A DNA stretch of 64,000 bases, from positions 1 to 64,000 of the forward strand of contig CAKPGU010000008.1 in the NCBI GenBank assembly GCA_934155265.1, given 5' to 3'. Origin of the DNA: an uncultured Clostridia bacterium. Lineage in GTDB: Bacteria; Bacillota; Clostridia; TANB77; CAG-508. Made by a program: the position numbers and the translations under genes. Numbering within the stretch: position 1 is the first letter of the stretch; each line of letters begins with the position of its first letter. The notes under the pieces are model-generated. The model was not told where the DNA came from. It searched no databases and saw only the letters and a program-made list of their open reading frames with translations. Positions 47,001 to 54,000 of the stretch are shown piece by piece.

Positions 47001-49844
47001 ACTGATAAATATTTATCAGGAATATCAAATAGCTCATTAACAAATGATAATGTAAATGACAAGATATCAGTAACAGTAGATGGAGAAACAGAAGCAAATA
47101 CAGCAATTACAAAAACATTGGGTGATCCAGAATTTTCAGAAAATGGAACAACAGGACTAAAAGAAATTAAATATAAATTAACATTGTCAAATTGGGAACA
47201 AGATTCTACAAAAGGTGGAAAGAGCTTCTTAGAGTATAGTGGAACAACAAAGATAACAATTTCAGCGGGAGTAGTAATAGATGACTATGATAATAAGAAT
47301 ATAGAGCAAGCATTTGAATTAGGGCATGTAGACTTTATTAAACCAAGAATAGAAAAGGTTTCATCAACAAGAGATGAATCAGCAAAAACTGAAACAATAG
47401 TATTTAATGTAATTGATAAATACTTAGATACATCAGATGCGGTAACAGAAAATGAAATTTCAGTATATGTAGATGGAGAAAATGCATCAACATTAACAAA
47501 GACATTAACAAGAGTAACAGCAAATGACGTATCCGCAACAGTAAATGGTTCGTCACAAGTTGTTTTACAACAATATCAATTGGTATTATCAGACTTTGAA
47601 AAAGCGAGAAATGAAAAAGATTACAAAGACTGGAGTGGTACAGTAAGAATAGATATTGCGGAAGATGCAGTAAAAGATAAAGTAAAATCAGTAGGATTAG
47701 TTGCGTCAGGAGGCAATACAAATGAGAAGGTAGAAATAAATGCAGACTTTGTAGACTTTATAAAACCAGATTTAAAATATGTACATCAATCAGCAGATAT
47801 TGATAAAGATGGAAAATCATACACAATGACATTTACAGTAACAGATAAATATTACACATCAGGAAAGCTTGGAATAGATGACTTAACAATAAAAATGCAA
47901 AATGGCCAACTAGATTCAAGTGGAAATGAAATAGTGTATAACTTAAAAAATGAACCAGTAACAATATCATTACAAGCAGAAAACTTAAAAGCACAAAATG
48001 TACCAGTTACAAATACATCAGGAAATATTGAAACAGCTACAGAGTTGCTAATTGGTCATACATATAAGTTGACGATATCTAACTTAGAACAATTGGAAGT
48101 GAAAACAGGATTAAAAACAAAGGATTATAGTGGTATAGTAACAGTTGCAGTAGCAGGAGATAAGATAAAAGATAGAGGACCTGCAGGAGATAATGTAAGT
48201 ACAAATGGAAATACAGCAACAACAATAACATCAGGTGTAAGTATTCCAGGAGGAACAGTACCAGATGATGCAAAAGTAGTAGACGTAGTTGCACCAGTTT
48301 GGAAAAAAGTAAGTTCATCAGCAAATGCAATAGATCCTGAAGACAAAACATCATCAACAGCAACGATAACATTTAAGGGAACTGACACTTACTATGCAGG
48401 TAATACATTGACAGCTGATAAGATAAAAGTATTTGTAAATGGAGCAGAAGTAAATAATTCAAGTTCAGTTAAAAAGACATTAAGTACAGCAACAGAATTA
48501 AATGAAGAAAGAAAAGAATTCGGAAAAACAACAACAGTAACAAAACAATATGGAGTAGAATATACACTTACAATAAAAGGATTTACACAAGGTGCAGACC
48601 AAGTAAAAATTCAAATACCAGCAGGAACACTTACAGATGAATCTGGAAATAGTAACAAAGATACTGAAATGGTACTTTATAGTGTATTAAAAAGTACTGC
48701 AACAGAAAATGCAGGCACAAGTGCATTTTTAGGAAATAATAAAATACAAAGACAAAATATTGAAAACATAACATTTGAAACAAGTGTACCAAGTACAGTA
48801 TATAATGAAGAAACAGGAGAATATGTTGATTCAACAGCATGGGATGTTTCTGCAAGAGGAGATAAGTCAATAATTGCATGGTATGAAACAAGTAATGCTA
48901 ATGGAGCACTGAAAGTACATATAGGAAGCAATGACGAGATATTTGCAAATCAAAATTCAACATTATTATTTGCATATATAGGATATGCAGATATATGTAC
49001 AGCAACTGAAACAATTACAAATATAGAGTTATTAAATGTAAGAAGTGTAACAAATATGAATTCTATGTTTAAATTCTGTGGATACAGAACAATGAAAAGT
49101 TTGAACTTAGGAGAGAATTTTGACACTAGTAATGTAACAGACATGAGTAGCATGTTTGAAGCATTTGGATATAAAGCTACAGAAGGTTTGGATTTAGGAA
49201 CAAAGTTTTATACTAACAATGTAACAAATATGTATTATATGTTTGAACACTGTGGATATGATGTAATGTCAAGCTTAACTTTAGGTGAAAATTTTGATAC
49301 AAGTAAAGTAACCAATATGTCATATATGTTTGCATATTGTGGATATAATGAAATGACAGGTTTAAACTTAGAAAATAAATTTATTACAAGTAAAGTAACA
49401 GATATGAGTTCTATGTTTAGTCATTTTGCCTCTAATAAACTTACAAGCTTAAATTTGGGAGCAAATTTTGATACGAGTTTAGTGCAATATATGGGACACA
49501 TGTTTGATAACACAGGATATACAGAAATGACAAGTTTGAATTTAGGTGATAAATTTAATACAAGTAGTGTTACTGATATGCAATATATGTTCAATGCAAC
49601 AGGACATAATAAAATGCCAAGTTTGAGTTTGGGAGAGAAATTTAATACAAATAGTGTAACTAATATGAATTATATGTTTAAAGATTGCGGAGCAAGTTCT
49701 ATGACGACATTGAATTTAGGACCAGCATTTACAAAAATAGCAGATCAAAATACAGAATTTATGGTAAATTGCGGAACAACTGGATTAGTGATTTATGCCC
49801 CAGAATCTATATATTCAAATAAAACAGCATTCTATGTAAAATAA
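35055..49844 (+). CDS. Giant BspA-like/Ig-like repeat surface protein 1 (4929 aa)
   Basis: A signal or signal-anchor segment (about residues 12-30) leads to a unique Thr/Glu-rich region (to about 550) and a LamG/concanavalin-like domain (about 555-755). Then four blocks of 29-residue BspA-like (DUF285) repeats, with a consensus like AMTSLNLGSNFDTSNVTNM plus MFxxCGYT, at about 835-1062, 2016-2378, 3289-3615 and 4548-4929. Between them lie three arrays of Ig-like beta-sandwich domains marked by VTDKYLDTS- and IDGTELTGV-type motifs. Each repeat block opens with a head containing FLGNSKIQRQN and WDVSARKDKSIIAWYE. No C-terminal anchor or LPXTG motif is seen; the protein stops just after the fourth repeat block. 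BspA-like proteins bind host or bacterial partners; adhesion is inferred. GGAGG precedes the ATG. Confidence 0.9.
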   Translation: MLRNKIIIKKIRNICILLMAIIIMFGVYNNIRNSKAENVIQIELDVIDKSNVLDTQTMSIEATETSEGNYLVNLPISVNKNLITKYYTSSGEEIDVDTENNIATMQLTSEEVANRKVQVQTDYDTKEVTIGEETKLFYKKELTNEPFIDNNQDESNANVTDAIDDTTINQDVTVTGYMPEDAKLEVKEIDLATLTNVEIPNEKQTKQKAYEFSIYQEVEKQTSEENVQTDNSVSNTETTREEQTTADQTVANNEIDATANEETNIETEKERVEYNPSEYGEKITVKTNYDLTNVNATIYVIDEKEKTIESESTTSNDRENISFETDKTDKTIKYIIATEEINNQDDSTISNDDNNVNENTSENVNDVSKDETTESPNEIENSEWKVVESKSNIPNGTATIKVKGPEDILTEEWINVIINGESVDEGITKKIENKEKLSDGVLYTIVLTELPTDTNQIKIGLVKPQARQKQTNDMAKVQTLALDDENSVNSDETLDETLGNSTSDDSGIMLLATTYNALKTTTSETEKTSAFLGNSSVQRQNVENVTITKGLSGIGRGLRRNFSGLNNNGNGHNASAKTWKDLTGTKNGTLNGGTWGTDYVQLDGKDDWINLGYMTLTKNVTLDVTFAISEYKDQSQNILVNFEGGGLGLHLYGNGKRPTFTISVGGKYIHLKATSDVKLNTKTRITGTYDGKNMCIYVNGKLEAKVAQTGDIDLPVKNTVMAIGCNASGTSSGGPFMKMKVYNVKIHNTALTASEVASSSEINGYYWDVSANQDKSIMAWTPKLTAPYTVHIESASTIYANKDSTNLFSYIGNAETCKATETITGIGNLDVSNTTNMTRMFQRTGNQAMTKLDLGSNFNTSNVTAMGGMFGGTGYKAMTTLNLGSKFYTSKVTSMDYMFQECGGLKMTSLNLGSNFNTSNVTTMAAMFCKCGYTAMTTLNLGSNFNTSSVIYMQLMFEECGYTAMTSLNLGSLFDTSKVTNMARMFSSTGYTAMTSLDLGDKFNTSSGTGMGHMFYKCGYTAMTSLDLGDNFDTSNVQYMDYMFADCGTKNMITLDLGPAFTKMPNGTLKDNNGNTISATSFMFTNTGKSGATIYAPESIYKNQTSFKLSSTDTSTSSGTVAVSSGRTVVPKYKPEWKVTGTTIDSTNKAIKITITGATNTSDYTSNVTTALKTSDISVWIDGTELTGVTKSLTTPSTTTASSITHTLTISNLEESARKSGKSYKEWSGNITLKIGGRGEATSTYSKNVLKDAYGNQSMSQIDTTGTWVDVDFKDSTKSSANASGKLFADLIAPEFTYEYANTTIDRGNKKVTIIFSIADKYFSSSTLTSDTTASKITVTVDGKTVTNDTKQRKKLSKTDITETIDGRTNTKVGEKYTLELTNLDQGTGGDYSGIVKLAFAEGTVTDKSGNKSISKTITIGIDDPTTGDGHTSGAIVDVVSPVWKTQNLKIDKTNKKVTVDLIATDKYLTGTSNSTLTTSKIALTVDGDTNANTAITKTLSTATFSTNSSTGLKEIKYTLTLSNWEQSTKQSGKSFLEYSGTTKITIPAGTVTDQYTNKSLEQTFDLGHVDFIKPRIETVSTTRDTSAKTETIIFNVIDKYLDTSDAVASSEITVYVDGENASTLSKTLTRVTANDVKATINGTSRTVSQQYKLVLSNFEQSARNTKNYKDWSGTVKIDIVAGAVKDQTSGGSVNTSEKTTINAGFVDFIKPDLKYVHQSSDINKDGKSYTMTFTVTDKYYTSGKLGIDDLTIKMQNGQKNSSGSEIIYNLKNEPVTISLKAEELKASNVPITNTSGTVTTVSSQLIGHTYTLTISNLEQLEAKTGQSTLDYSGIITVAVAGNKILDRGPAGNNASQNGNTATTITSGVNIPGGTSPSDAQVVDVVAPIWQKVSSTVDVAGQTATITFKGTDTYYTSNSLTTAKIKVYVNGSEVSSTSVSRTLSTATSLKEQRKEFGKTTTVTKQYGVQYTLTIKGFTKSADQIKIQIPANTLTDSSGNNNVATDMVLYSALASTIYESSDTSAFLGNSKIQRQNIENITFESSIPSTVYNASTGAYVNSTAWDVSARKDKSIIAWYEKNNWYGALKVHIASDGEIYANPNSSYLFANIGRANICTATSTITNINLLNVSNVTNMNHMFYCCGYKAMTSLDLGNSFDTSNVTDMSNMFEAFGYKATTSLNLGTKFYTNNVTNMYYMFEHCGYNAMTSLTLGSNFDTSKVTNMSYMFAYCGFNGITTFSLGSNFNTSKVTEMESMFSHFAYKLTSLNLGSNFDTSLVTKMGHMFDSTGYTSMKTLTLGSKFNTNNVTDMQYMFKSTGYTAMTSLNLGSNFNTAKVTNMSYMFYECGHSLMTTLDLGPAFTKIADHTDMFTNAGKSGATIYAPESIYKNQTSFKLSSTDTSTSSGTIAVSSGRTVVPKYKPEWTVTGTTIDSTNKAIKITIKGATNTSDYTSNVTTALKASDISVWIDGTELTGVNKTITTSYPTTSSSVTHILTIKNFEESARRAGKSYKEWSGNITLKIGGRGESTSTYSKNVLKDAYGNQSMSQIDTTGTWVDVDFKDSTKSSANASGKLFTDFIVPEFTYEYANTTIDQGNKKVTIIFSIADKYFSSSTLTSDTTASKITVTVDGKTVTNDTTQRKKLSKTDITETIDGKANTKVGEKYTLELTNLDQGTGGDYSGIVKLAFAEGTGTDKSGNKSVAKTITIGIDDPTTGDGHTSGAIVDVVSPVWKTQNLKIDKTNKKVTVDLIATDKYLTGTSNSTLTTSKIALTVDGDTNANTAITKTLSTATFSTNSSTGLKEIKYTLTLSNWEQSTKQSGKSFLEYSGTTKITIPAGTITDQYTNKSLEQTFDLGHVDFIKPRIETVSTTRNTTAKTETIVFNVIDKYLDTSDLVTADEISVLVDKEATTGITKTLTRVTANDVKATINGTSQTVSQQYQLVLSNFEQTRTSINSARNFTDWSGTVSLEIKAGAVNDKTSGNSVNTNDKTTIDADFVDFIQPKVTYKYATSDINYDDKTFIMTFDITDKYYKTGTTITTANLADYLTIKVDGEDITNNSKVTKKIIATEDITAGTIAKPINKTVNGVVKTGLTNQVVGKRYTLELSNLEQAINIADYLDYSGVITVAVKAGVMTDNGPANDGVNTNSNIATTITSGVNIPGGTGTGTVVDVVDPIWERAGTVVTEPLKQTATLVIRGTDKYFASCSLTSSQIKIVVNGEEQTSGINVELTKDTSVTLAYGVQYKVKITGFVSNAYQVKMIIPAGTLTDESGNVNKETEFVLYSCLRKTNTETDLSSPFLGNDTVERQYVEKIILQDNLDGANDTRWDVSAQEDGSIIAWYEKNNSKGTYTVYIGSYSGINANADSSYLFANIGNSRKCTETSIISNIDLLNVSSATNMSSMFQNFGALSLTNLDLGENFDTSNVTNMRQMFWGCGYKAMTSLNLGANFDTSNVTVMYGMFLWCGYTAMTSLNLGDKFDTSKVTNMNSMFHECGYMKMTSLNLGSKFNTSNVTKMNGMFNGTGYTAMTSLDLGEQFDTSNVTLMVKMFDGCGSNSMTSLNLGNKFDTSKVTTMSEMFRNCGTVSMENLDLGPAFTKIADTNTDMFTNTGKSGAVINAPESIYKNQTSFKLSSTDTSTTSGTIAVSSGRTVVPKYKPEWKVTGTTIDSTNKAIKITITGATNTSDYTSNVTTALKASDISVWIDGTELTGVKREVTVANQTTSEAVTHTITITNFEEKVRQNGKDYKEWSGNITLKIGGRGEATSTYSKNILTDSYGNQSMSSIDESGTWIDICLKDSESSSQNIPGKMFADFIIPEFTYEYSNTIIDHENKRVTVVFSIADKYFAESDLTSDTTASNITVTVDGTEIKNEGDKQRKTLSKTDIKETIDGNAETKIGEIYTLTLTNLDQGGGGDYSGIVELAFEKGTVRDKSGNESVATTITIGVDDPSTGDGHDSGVIVDVVSPVWKTQNLQIDKVNQVVTVEIIVTDKYLSGISNSSLTNDNVNDKISVTVDGETEANTAITKTLGDPEFSENGTTGLKEIKYKLTLSNWEQDSTKGGKSFLEYSGTTKITISAGVVIDDYDNKNIEQAFELGHVDFIKPRIEKVSSTRDESAKTETIVFNVIDKYLDTSDAVTENEISVYVDGENASTLTKTLTRVTANDVSATVNGSSQVVLQQYQLVLSDFEKARNEKDYKDWSGTVRIDIAEDAVKDKVKSVGLVASGGNTNEKVEINADFVDFIKPDLKYVHQSADIDKDGKSYTMTFTVTDKYYTSGKLGIDDLTIKMQNGQLDSSGNEIVYNLKNEPVTISLQAENLKAQNVPVTNTSGNIETATELLIGHTYKLTISNLEQLEVKTGLKTKDYSGIVTVAVAGDKIKDRGPAGDNVSTNGNTATTITSGVSIPGGTVPDDAKVVDVVAPVWKKVSSSANAIDPEDKTSSTATITFKGTDTYYAGNTLTADKIKVFVNGAEVNNSSSVKKTLSTATELNEERKEFGKTTTVTKQYGVEYTLTIKGFTQGADQVKIQIPAGTLTDESGNSNKDTEMVLYSVLKSTATENAGTSAFLGNNKIQRQNIENITFETSVPSTVYNEETGEYVDSTAWDVSARGDKSIIAWYETSNANGALKVHIGSNDEIFANQNSTLLFAYIGYADICTATETITNIELLNVRSVTNMNSMFKFCGYRTMKSLNLGENFDTSNVTDMSSMFEAFGYKATEGLDLGTKFYTNNVTNMYYMFEHCGYDVMSSLTLGENFDTSKVTNMSYMFAYCGYNEMTGLNLENKFITSKVTDMSSMFSHFASNKLTSLNLGANFDTSLVQYMGHMFDNTGYTEMTSLNLGDKFNTSSVTDMQYMFNATGHNKMPSLSLGEKFNTNSVTNMNYMFKDCGASSMTTLNLGPAFTKIADQNTEFMVNCGTTGLVIYAPESIYSNKTAFYVK
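38881..43632 (+). repeat. Near-identical direct repeats inside giant gene 1
   Basis: Bases about 38881-39780 recur at 42733-43632 with a constant offset of 3852 bases (1284 codons). In the lines compared I see two or three differences per 60 bases, and 39369-39630 matches 43221-43482 without a difference. A third, more diverged copy runs through about 46400-47350. Confidence 0.88.
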
Positions 49845-49855
49845 CTGAATTATAA

Positions 49856-50050
49856 TATGAAAAAAGAGAGAACTTAATAAGAACAAAATTGTTGTTATTG
49901 TGTTCTTTCTTTTTGCGATATTTTCCGTTAGCAGTAAAAGCTAACAGAAAACAGGAAACTTTAAAAAAATCTGTTGCAGTAAAAGAAAAATGGGACAAAT
50001 TAAACTATGCAGAAAGAAGTGATAGTTATGGAAGATATAAAATGAAATAG
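49856..50050 (+). pseudogene. Remnant of a small exported protein (about 64 codons)
   Basis: One frame is open from 49856 to the stop at 50048-50050 and would encode a basic start, a hydrophobic stretch (TKLLLLCSFFL) and a hydrophilic tail (SVAVKEKWDKLNYAERSD). Its only nearby ATG (49857-49859) is out of frame by one base; a seventh A in the A6 run at 49860-49865 would restore the frame. There is no ribosome site. It may be a decayed gene or a sequencing error. Confidence 0.3.
49879..49914 (+). terminator. Likely terminator after giant gene 1
   Basis: AAGAACA (49879-49885) pairs with TGTTCTT (49901-49907), followed by a T-rich run TCTTTTT. Confidence 0.6.
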
Positions 50051-50073
50051 GAAGATAATAGATATGACTGCAA

Positions 50074-50113
50074 CTGTTCAGAGCTGTTCACTTCTGTTCA
50101 GAGCTGTTCACTT
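50074..50113. repeat. Two tandem 20-base repeats
   Basis: CTGTTCAGAGCTGTTCACTT occurs twice head to tail at 50074-50093 and 50094-50113. It is unrelated to the class A and B repeats and more GC-rich than its surroundings. Confidence 0.85.
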
Positions 50114-50168
50114 TTGCAAATAGATATGTATAATTTTATATTATGAAAATAACTGAATTATGGAGTGA

Positions 50169-50196
50169 AAAGAACCGAAAATTTCGGTTCTTTTTT
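50169..50196. terminator. Hairpin with T run in the inter-giant region
   Basis: AAAGAACCGAAA (50169-50180) pairs with TTTCGGTTCTTT (50182-50193), followed by more T. The AAAGAACCG arm resembles the class B repeat core. Confidence 0.75.
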
Positions 50197-50242
50197 CTGC
50201 TGTAAATAATCTTCCGGCTATGCCCAATGTCAACAACTTAAG

Positions 50243-50286
50243 AAAAAATAGTGTAATTACTGAATTAATTAATTGCACTATTTTTT
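50243..50286. terminator. Bidirectional terminator-like inverted repeat
   Basis: AAAAAATAGTGTAATTA (50243-50259) pairs with TAATTGCACTATTTTTT (50270-50286), with a single G-U pair. It lies just past the 3' end of the minus-strand transposase remnant. Confidence 0.7.
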
Positions 50287-50345
50287 GTTTATTATAAATT
50301 TTTAGAAAAATGAACGCAAAAGTCCTATGTTATATAGTACATTTT

Positions 50346-50672
50346 TTAAAAACTTGTTTTATAATTAGTTCTATACTTATTACTTGGCGACCATTCTCGT
50401 ACAATACTTTTTCTATTTTTTCGTACTATTGATACATATTTTTCTATTTCTACATCTAAGAAAAAGTGATTTTCTACATCGTAAATTCCAGATAACAATG
50501 CTCTAGTTATTTTTCTTTTATGTTGATTTCCTTCACTTCCAAAAATTTCTCTGTTTAATGGTGTGTTTGGTATTTCTATTTTAGAACCATCTATTGCACA
50601 TAATATATATCCGTTTTTCTTTTTTATATATTTTGGTTTGGAATAAAAATCTTTTAAATATAGATTTTTCAT
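50346..50672 (-). pseudogene. IS4-like DDE transposase fragment (108 codons)
   Basis: The fragment carries ILCAIDGSKIEIPNT, the first catalytic aspartate region of IS4-family transposases, and ALLSGIYDVENHFFLDVEIEKY, which normally follows it. The rest of the catalytic domain, including the second Asp and the Glu, and the N-terminal part are absent; the last 20 residues look unrelated to the family. IS4 transposases are usually about four times longer. No terminal inverted repeats were identified. It marks an old insertion between the two giant genes. Confidence 0.75.
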
Positions 50673-50726
50673 TCGTACCCCTGCTTAAATTATATCAAAA
50701 AAAGAAGAAATTTTATATGTGCAAAT

Positions 50727-50917
50727 GGGACCGGGTACATTTTTTTCGATTTTGGTAAATTTTGATAAATTGGGGACAGATCTTGTGGCTTGAAAATAGT
50801 TGATAGTACAGGAATGTTTAAAAAAAGTGTTAAAAATGTACCCGGTCCAAAATGCACAAAAAGCAAAAAAAGAAACGGTCCAAAATGCACAAAAAGCAAA
50901 AAAAGAAACGGTCCCAA
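50727..50917. repeat. Composite repeat plus two variant class B copies upstream of giant gene 2
   Basis: GGGACCGGGTACATTTTTTT at 50727, then AATTGGGGACAGATCTTGTG, GGCTTGAAAATAG, and AAAAATGTACCCGGTCC ending near 50849. Two direct copies of GCAAAAAAAGAAACGGTCC follow (ending near 50882 and 50914), with GAAACGG instead of GAACCGG. These and the promoter and terminator below fill the 385-base gap. Confidence 0.85.
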
Positions 50918-50922
50918 ATGCA

Positions 50923-50955
50923 CACCATTTTTCACCAAAAATGGTGCATTTTTTT
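50923..50955 (+). terminator. Terminator upstream of giant gene 2
   Basis: CACCATTTTT (50923-50932), loop CACC, AAAAATGGTG (50937-50946), then C, A and nine T. Confidence 0.88.
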
Positions 50956-50977
50956 TTGAAAAAAATGGCGAAAAACG

Positions 50978-51006
50978 TTGAAAAAAATAGTACGTTATGA
51001 TATAAA
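50978..51006 (+). promoter_or_regulatory. Promoter of giant gene 2
   Basis: TTGAAA (50978-50983), 17 bases, TATAAA (51001-51006), with the same extended -10 TATGATATAAA as giant gene 1. Confidence 0.8.
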
Positions 51007-51057
51007 TTATATAGGGAAAATAGATAAGATTTTTGAAACAAAAAACGGAGGAAAAAC

Positions 51058-54000
51058 ATGTTAAAAGATAGAAAAAAAGACAAGAGTTTAAAAGTTAGAA
51101 ATATAATAATGATATTCGTTGCCATAATTATAATTATGGGAATTTTTGTGAATGGAATTAATGAAATATATGGGATATATACAAAAGAGAAAGAGATAAA
51201 AACCATAGGGGTAGAAGACATAAAGCATATGAATGCTACAACAAGTATAGGTAATGGAACTATAAATCCGATATATAGACCAAAGTGGACCAAAGTTTCT
51301 AGTACGTTAAATACGGATGCGGAAACATTAAGCATTGTTGTAAAAGGAAATGCAAAGGAATCACAAACGGCAAATGGTGCAAACATAAATTATGATAGTG
51401 AAGTAACTTCAAATTTAGCACCAAAAGATATAATGGTTTATATTGATGGAGAGCTAGATGGAGATACTAACAAAAATGGAGTTATAGATTCAGGAGAAAC
51501 ACCAAGCATAACTAAAGTAATATCAGATCCAAGTCCATCTGATACAAGCGAAGAAGTAACTCATACTATCACATTATCAAATTTTGGAGAAGCACTAAGA
51601 CAACAAGGCAAAGAGTTTACAGAGTGGAGTGGTAATATTGCAATAAAAATTGGAGGAAGAGGACAGGCAGAGAGTACATATGATACTAATGTTTTAACAG
51701 ATAAATATGGAAACGAAAGCATGATGGAAACTGATCAAGATGGAACAGAAACAGATGGTAGTTGGATAAATGTAATTTTTAAAGATGGAAGTATTGATCA
51801 TAATGCTAGCGGAACAATGTTTGCCGATTTCGTTAAACCAGAATTTACATATGAATATGCAAATACAACAATAGACCATGGAACAAAAACAGTAAAATTA
51901 GTATTTGATATTACAGATAAATATTTTAATAAATCAATTTTAACAGCAGATAAAATAACAGTAAAAATAGGAGGAAAAGTTGCAGAGAATGCTAAAAAAG
52001 AATTAACTAAACTTTCTGATATTACAGCAACTGTAAATGGAACAACAAGTACAAAGATTGGAGAAAAATATCAATTGGTTGTTTCTGATTTAGACCAAGG
52101 TGATGGTGGAGATTACAGTGGAATAATGACAGTAGCATTTCCTGAAAAAGTTGCAAATGATAAATCAGGTAATTGGAACCTTGCAAAAACAATAACAGTT
52201 GGTATAGATGATCCAACAACAGGTGATGGAGATAATACAGGAGTAATTGTTGATGTTGTAGATCCAGTATGGAAAACAGAAAATATCAGTATAGATGGAA
52301 CAACAAAAACAGTAAAAGTTGACTTAATCGCAACAGATAAGTATTTAACAGGAGTATCAAACAGCACATTAACAATTAATGATATAACATTATCAGTAGA
52401 TGGTGATACAAATGCAAATTCAGTAATCACAAAATCACTAAGTACACCAACATTCTCTACAAACGTTACAACAGGGCTACAAGAAATTAAATATACATTA
52501 ACATTATCAACATGGGAACAAGCAGAATTACAATCTGACAAATCATTCCTAGAATGGAGTGGTACAACAAAGATTACAATTGCAGCTGGAACAATTACAG
52601 ACGATCAGTCAGGAGCAACAGAAGGTAGAGTTGATGGAAAACACAATACAAGTAAAGAACAATCATTTACATTAGGACATGTGGATTTCATAAAACCAAG
52701 AATAGAAATTGTATCAACATCAAGAGATGCAACAGCAAAAACTGAAACAATAATATTTAATGTAATCGATAAATACCTAGATACATCAAAAGAAATAGCA
52801 GAAAGTGAAATAAATGTATTTGTTGATAAAGAAGCAACAACAGGAATTACAAAAAAACTAACAAGAGTAACAGCAAATGATAAATCAGCAACAATAAACG
52901 GAAAATCACAAGTAGTATTACAACAATATCAATTAGTTTTATCAGATTTTGAACAATCAAGAACAACAATTGATGAAGCTAAAAACTTTGTAGATTGGAG
53001 TGGTACAGTTTCAATAGATGTAACAGAAGGTGCTGTACAAGACCAAGGAAGTAAGGCAGAAGGTTCAACAGCAGATAACAGCACTTCTGCAAATAAAAAT
53101 GATACAACAACAATAAATGCAGACTATGTAGACGTTATCCAACCAAAGGTAACATATCAATATGTTACAGGAGATATAAACTATAATACAAAAACATTTA
53201 CAATGAAGTTTGACATTACAGATAAATATTTTGCAGATAGTACATTGGCAACTGAATATGCAAATGCAACAACAGATGATGCTAAACTTGCAGTTCTACA
53301 AAAATACTTAACAATTAAAGTTGATGGAGAAGATATAACAAATGAAAGTGATGTAACTAAAAAAATAGTTGCTATTGAAGACGTAAAAGCAACTAAAGCA
53401 ATAAATAAAACAGTAAATGGAACAGTACAAACAGGTTTAACAAATCAACTTATAGGAAAGAGATTTACATTGGAAATATCTCAATTACAACAAGATTTAG
53501 TTGATGTAAAGGATGAATATTTAGATTACAGTGGTGTTATTACAGTAGCAGTAAAAGCTGGTTCAGCAACAGATAAGGGACCTACTGGAGATGGAACAAA
53601 TGCAAATGAAAATATTACAACAACAATGACATCTGGTGTAGATATTCCAGGAGGAACAGGAAATGGAACAGTAGTTGACGTTGTTGACCCTATTTGGGAA
53701 GTAGCGGGAACTGCAACAGCACAACCTGCTAAACAAACAGCATCTATTCCGGTAAAAGGAACTGATAAATATTTAAAAACAATTGGATTAACTTCAAATG
53801 ACATAATTGTAGAAGTAAATGGAGAAGTTAAAACAGCAGCAGATGGCATTACAGTAACAGTAACAGAAGATACATCAGCAGCATTAACATATGGAAAGCA
53901 ATATACAATCAAAGTTGATGGATATTCTAAAGAGGCATATCAAGTAAATGTAACATTAAGAGAAGGATTGATAGTTGATGAATCTGGAAACAAGAGTAAA

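Noticed and set aside
38336..49153. Many antisense open frames of 60-210 codons opposite giant gene 1 (for example 39227-39865 on the minus strand)
   Set aside because: They recur at corresponding positions of each macro-repeat, have low-complexity Leu/Val/Ser-rich translations and no ribosome sites. They are shadows of the A-rich coding strand.
50346..50672. An active insertion sequence between the giant genes
   Set aside because: Only about a quarter of an IS4 transposase is present, later catalytic residues are missing and no terminal inverted repeats were found.
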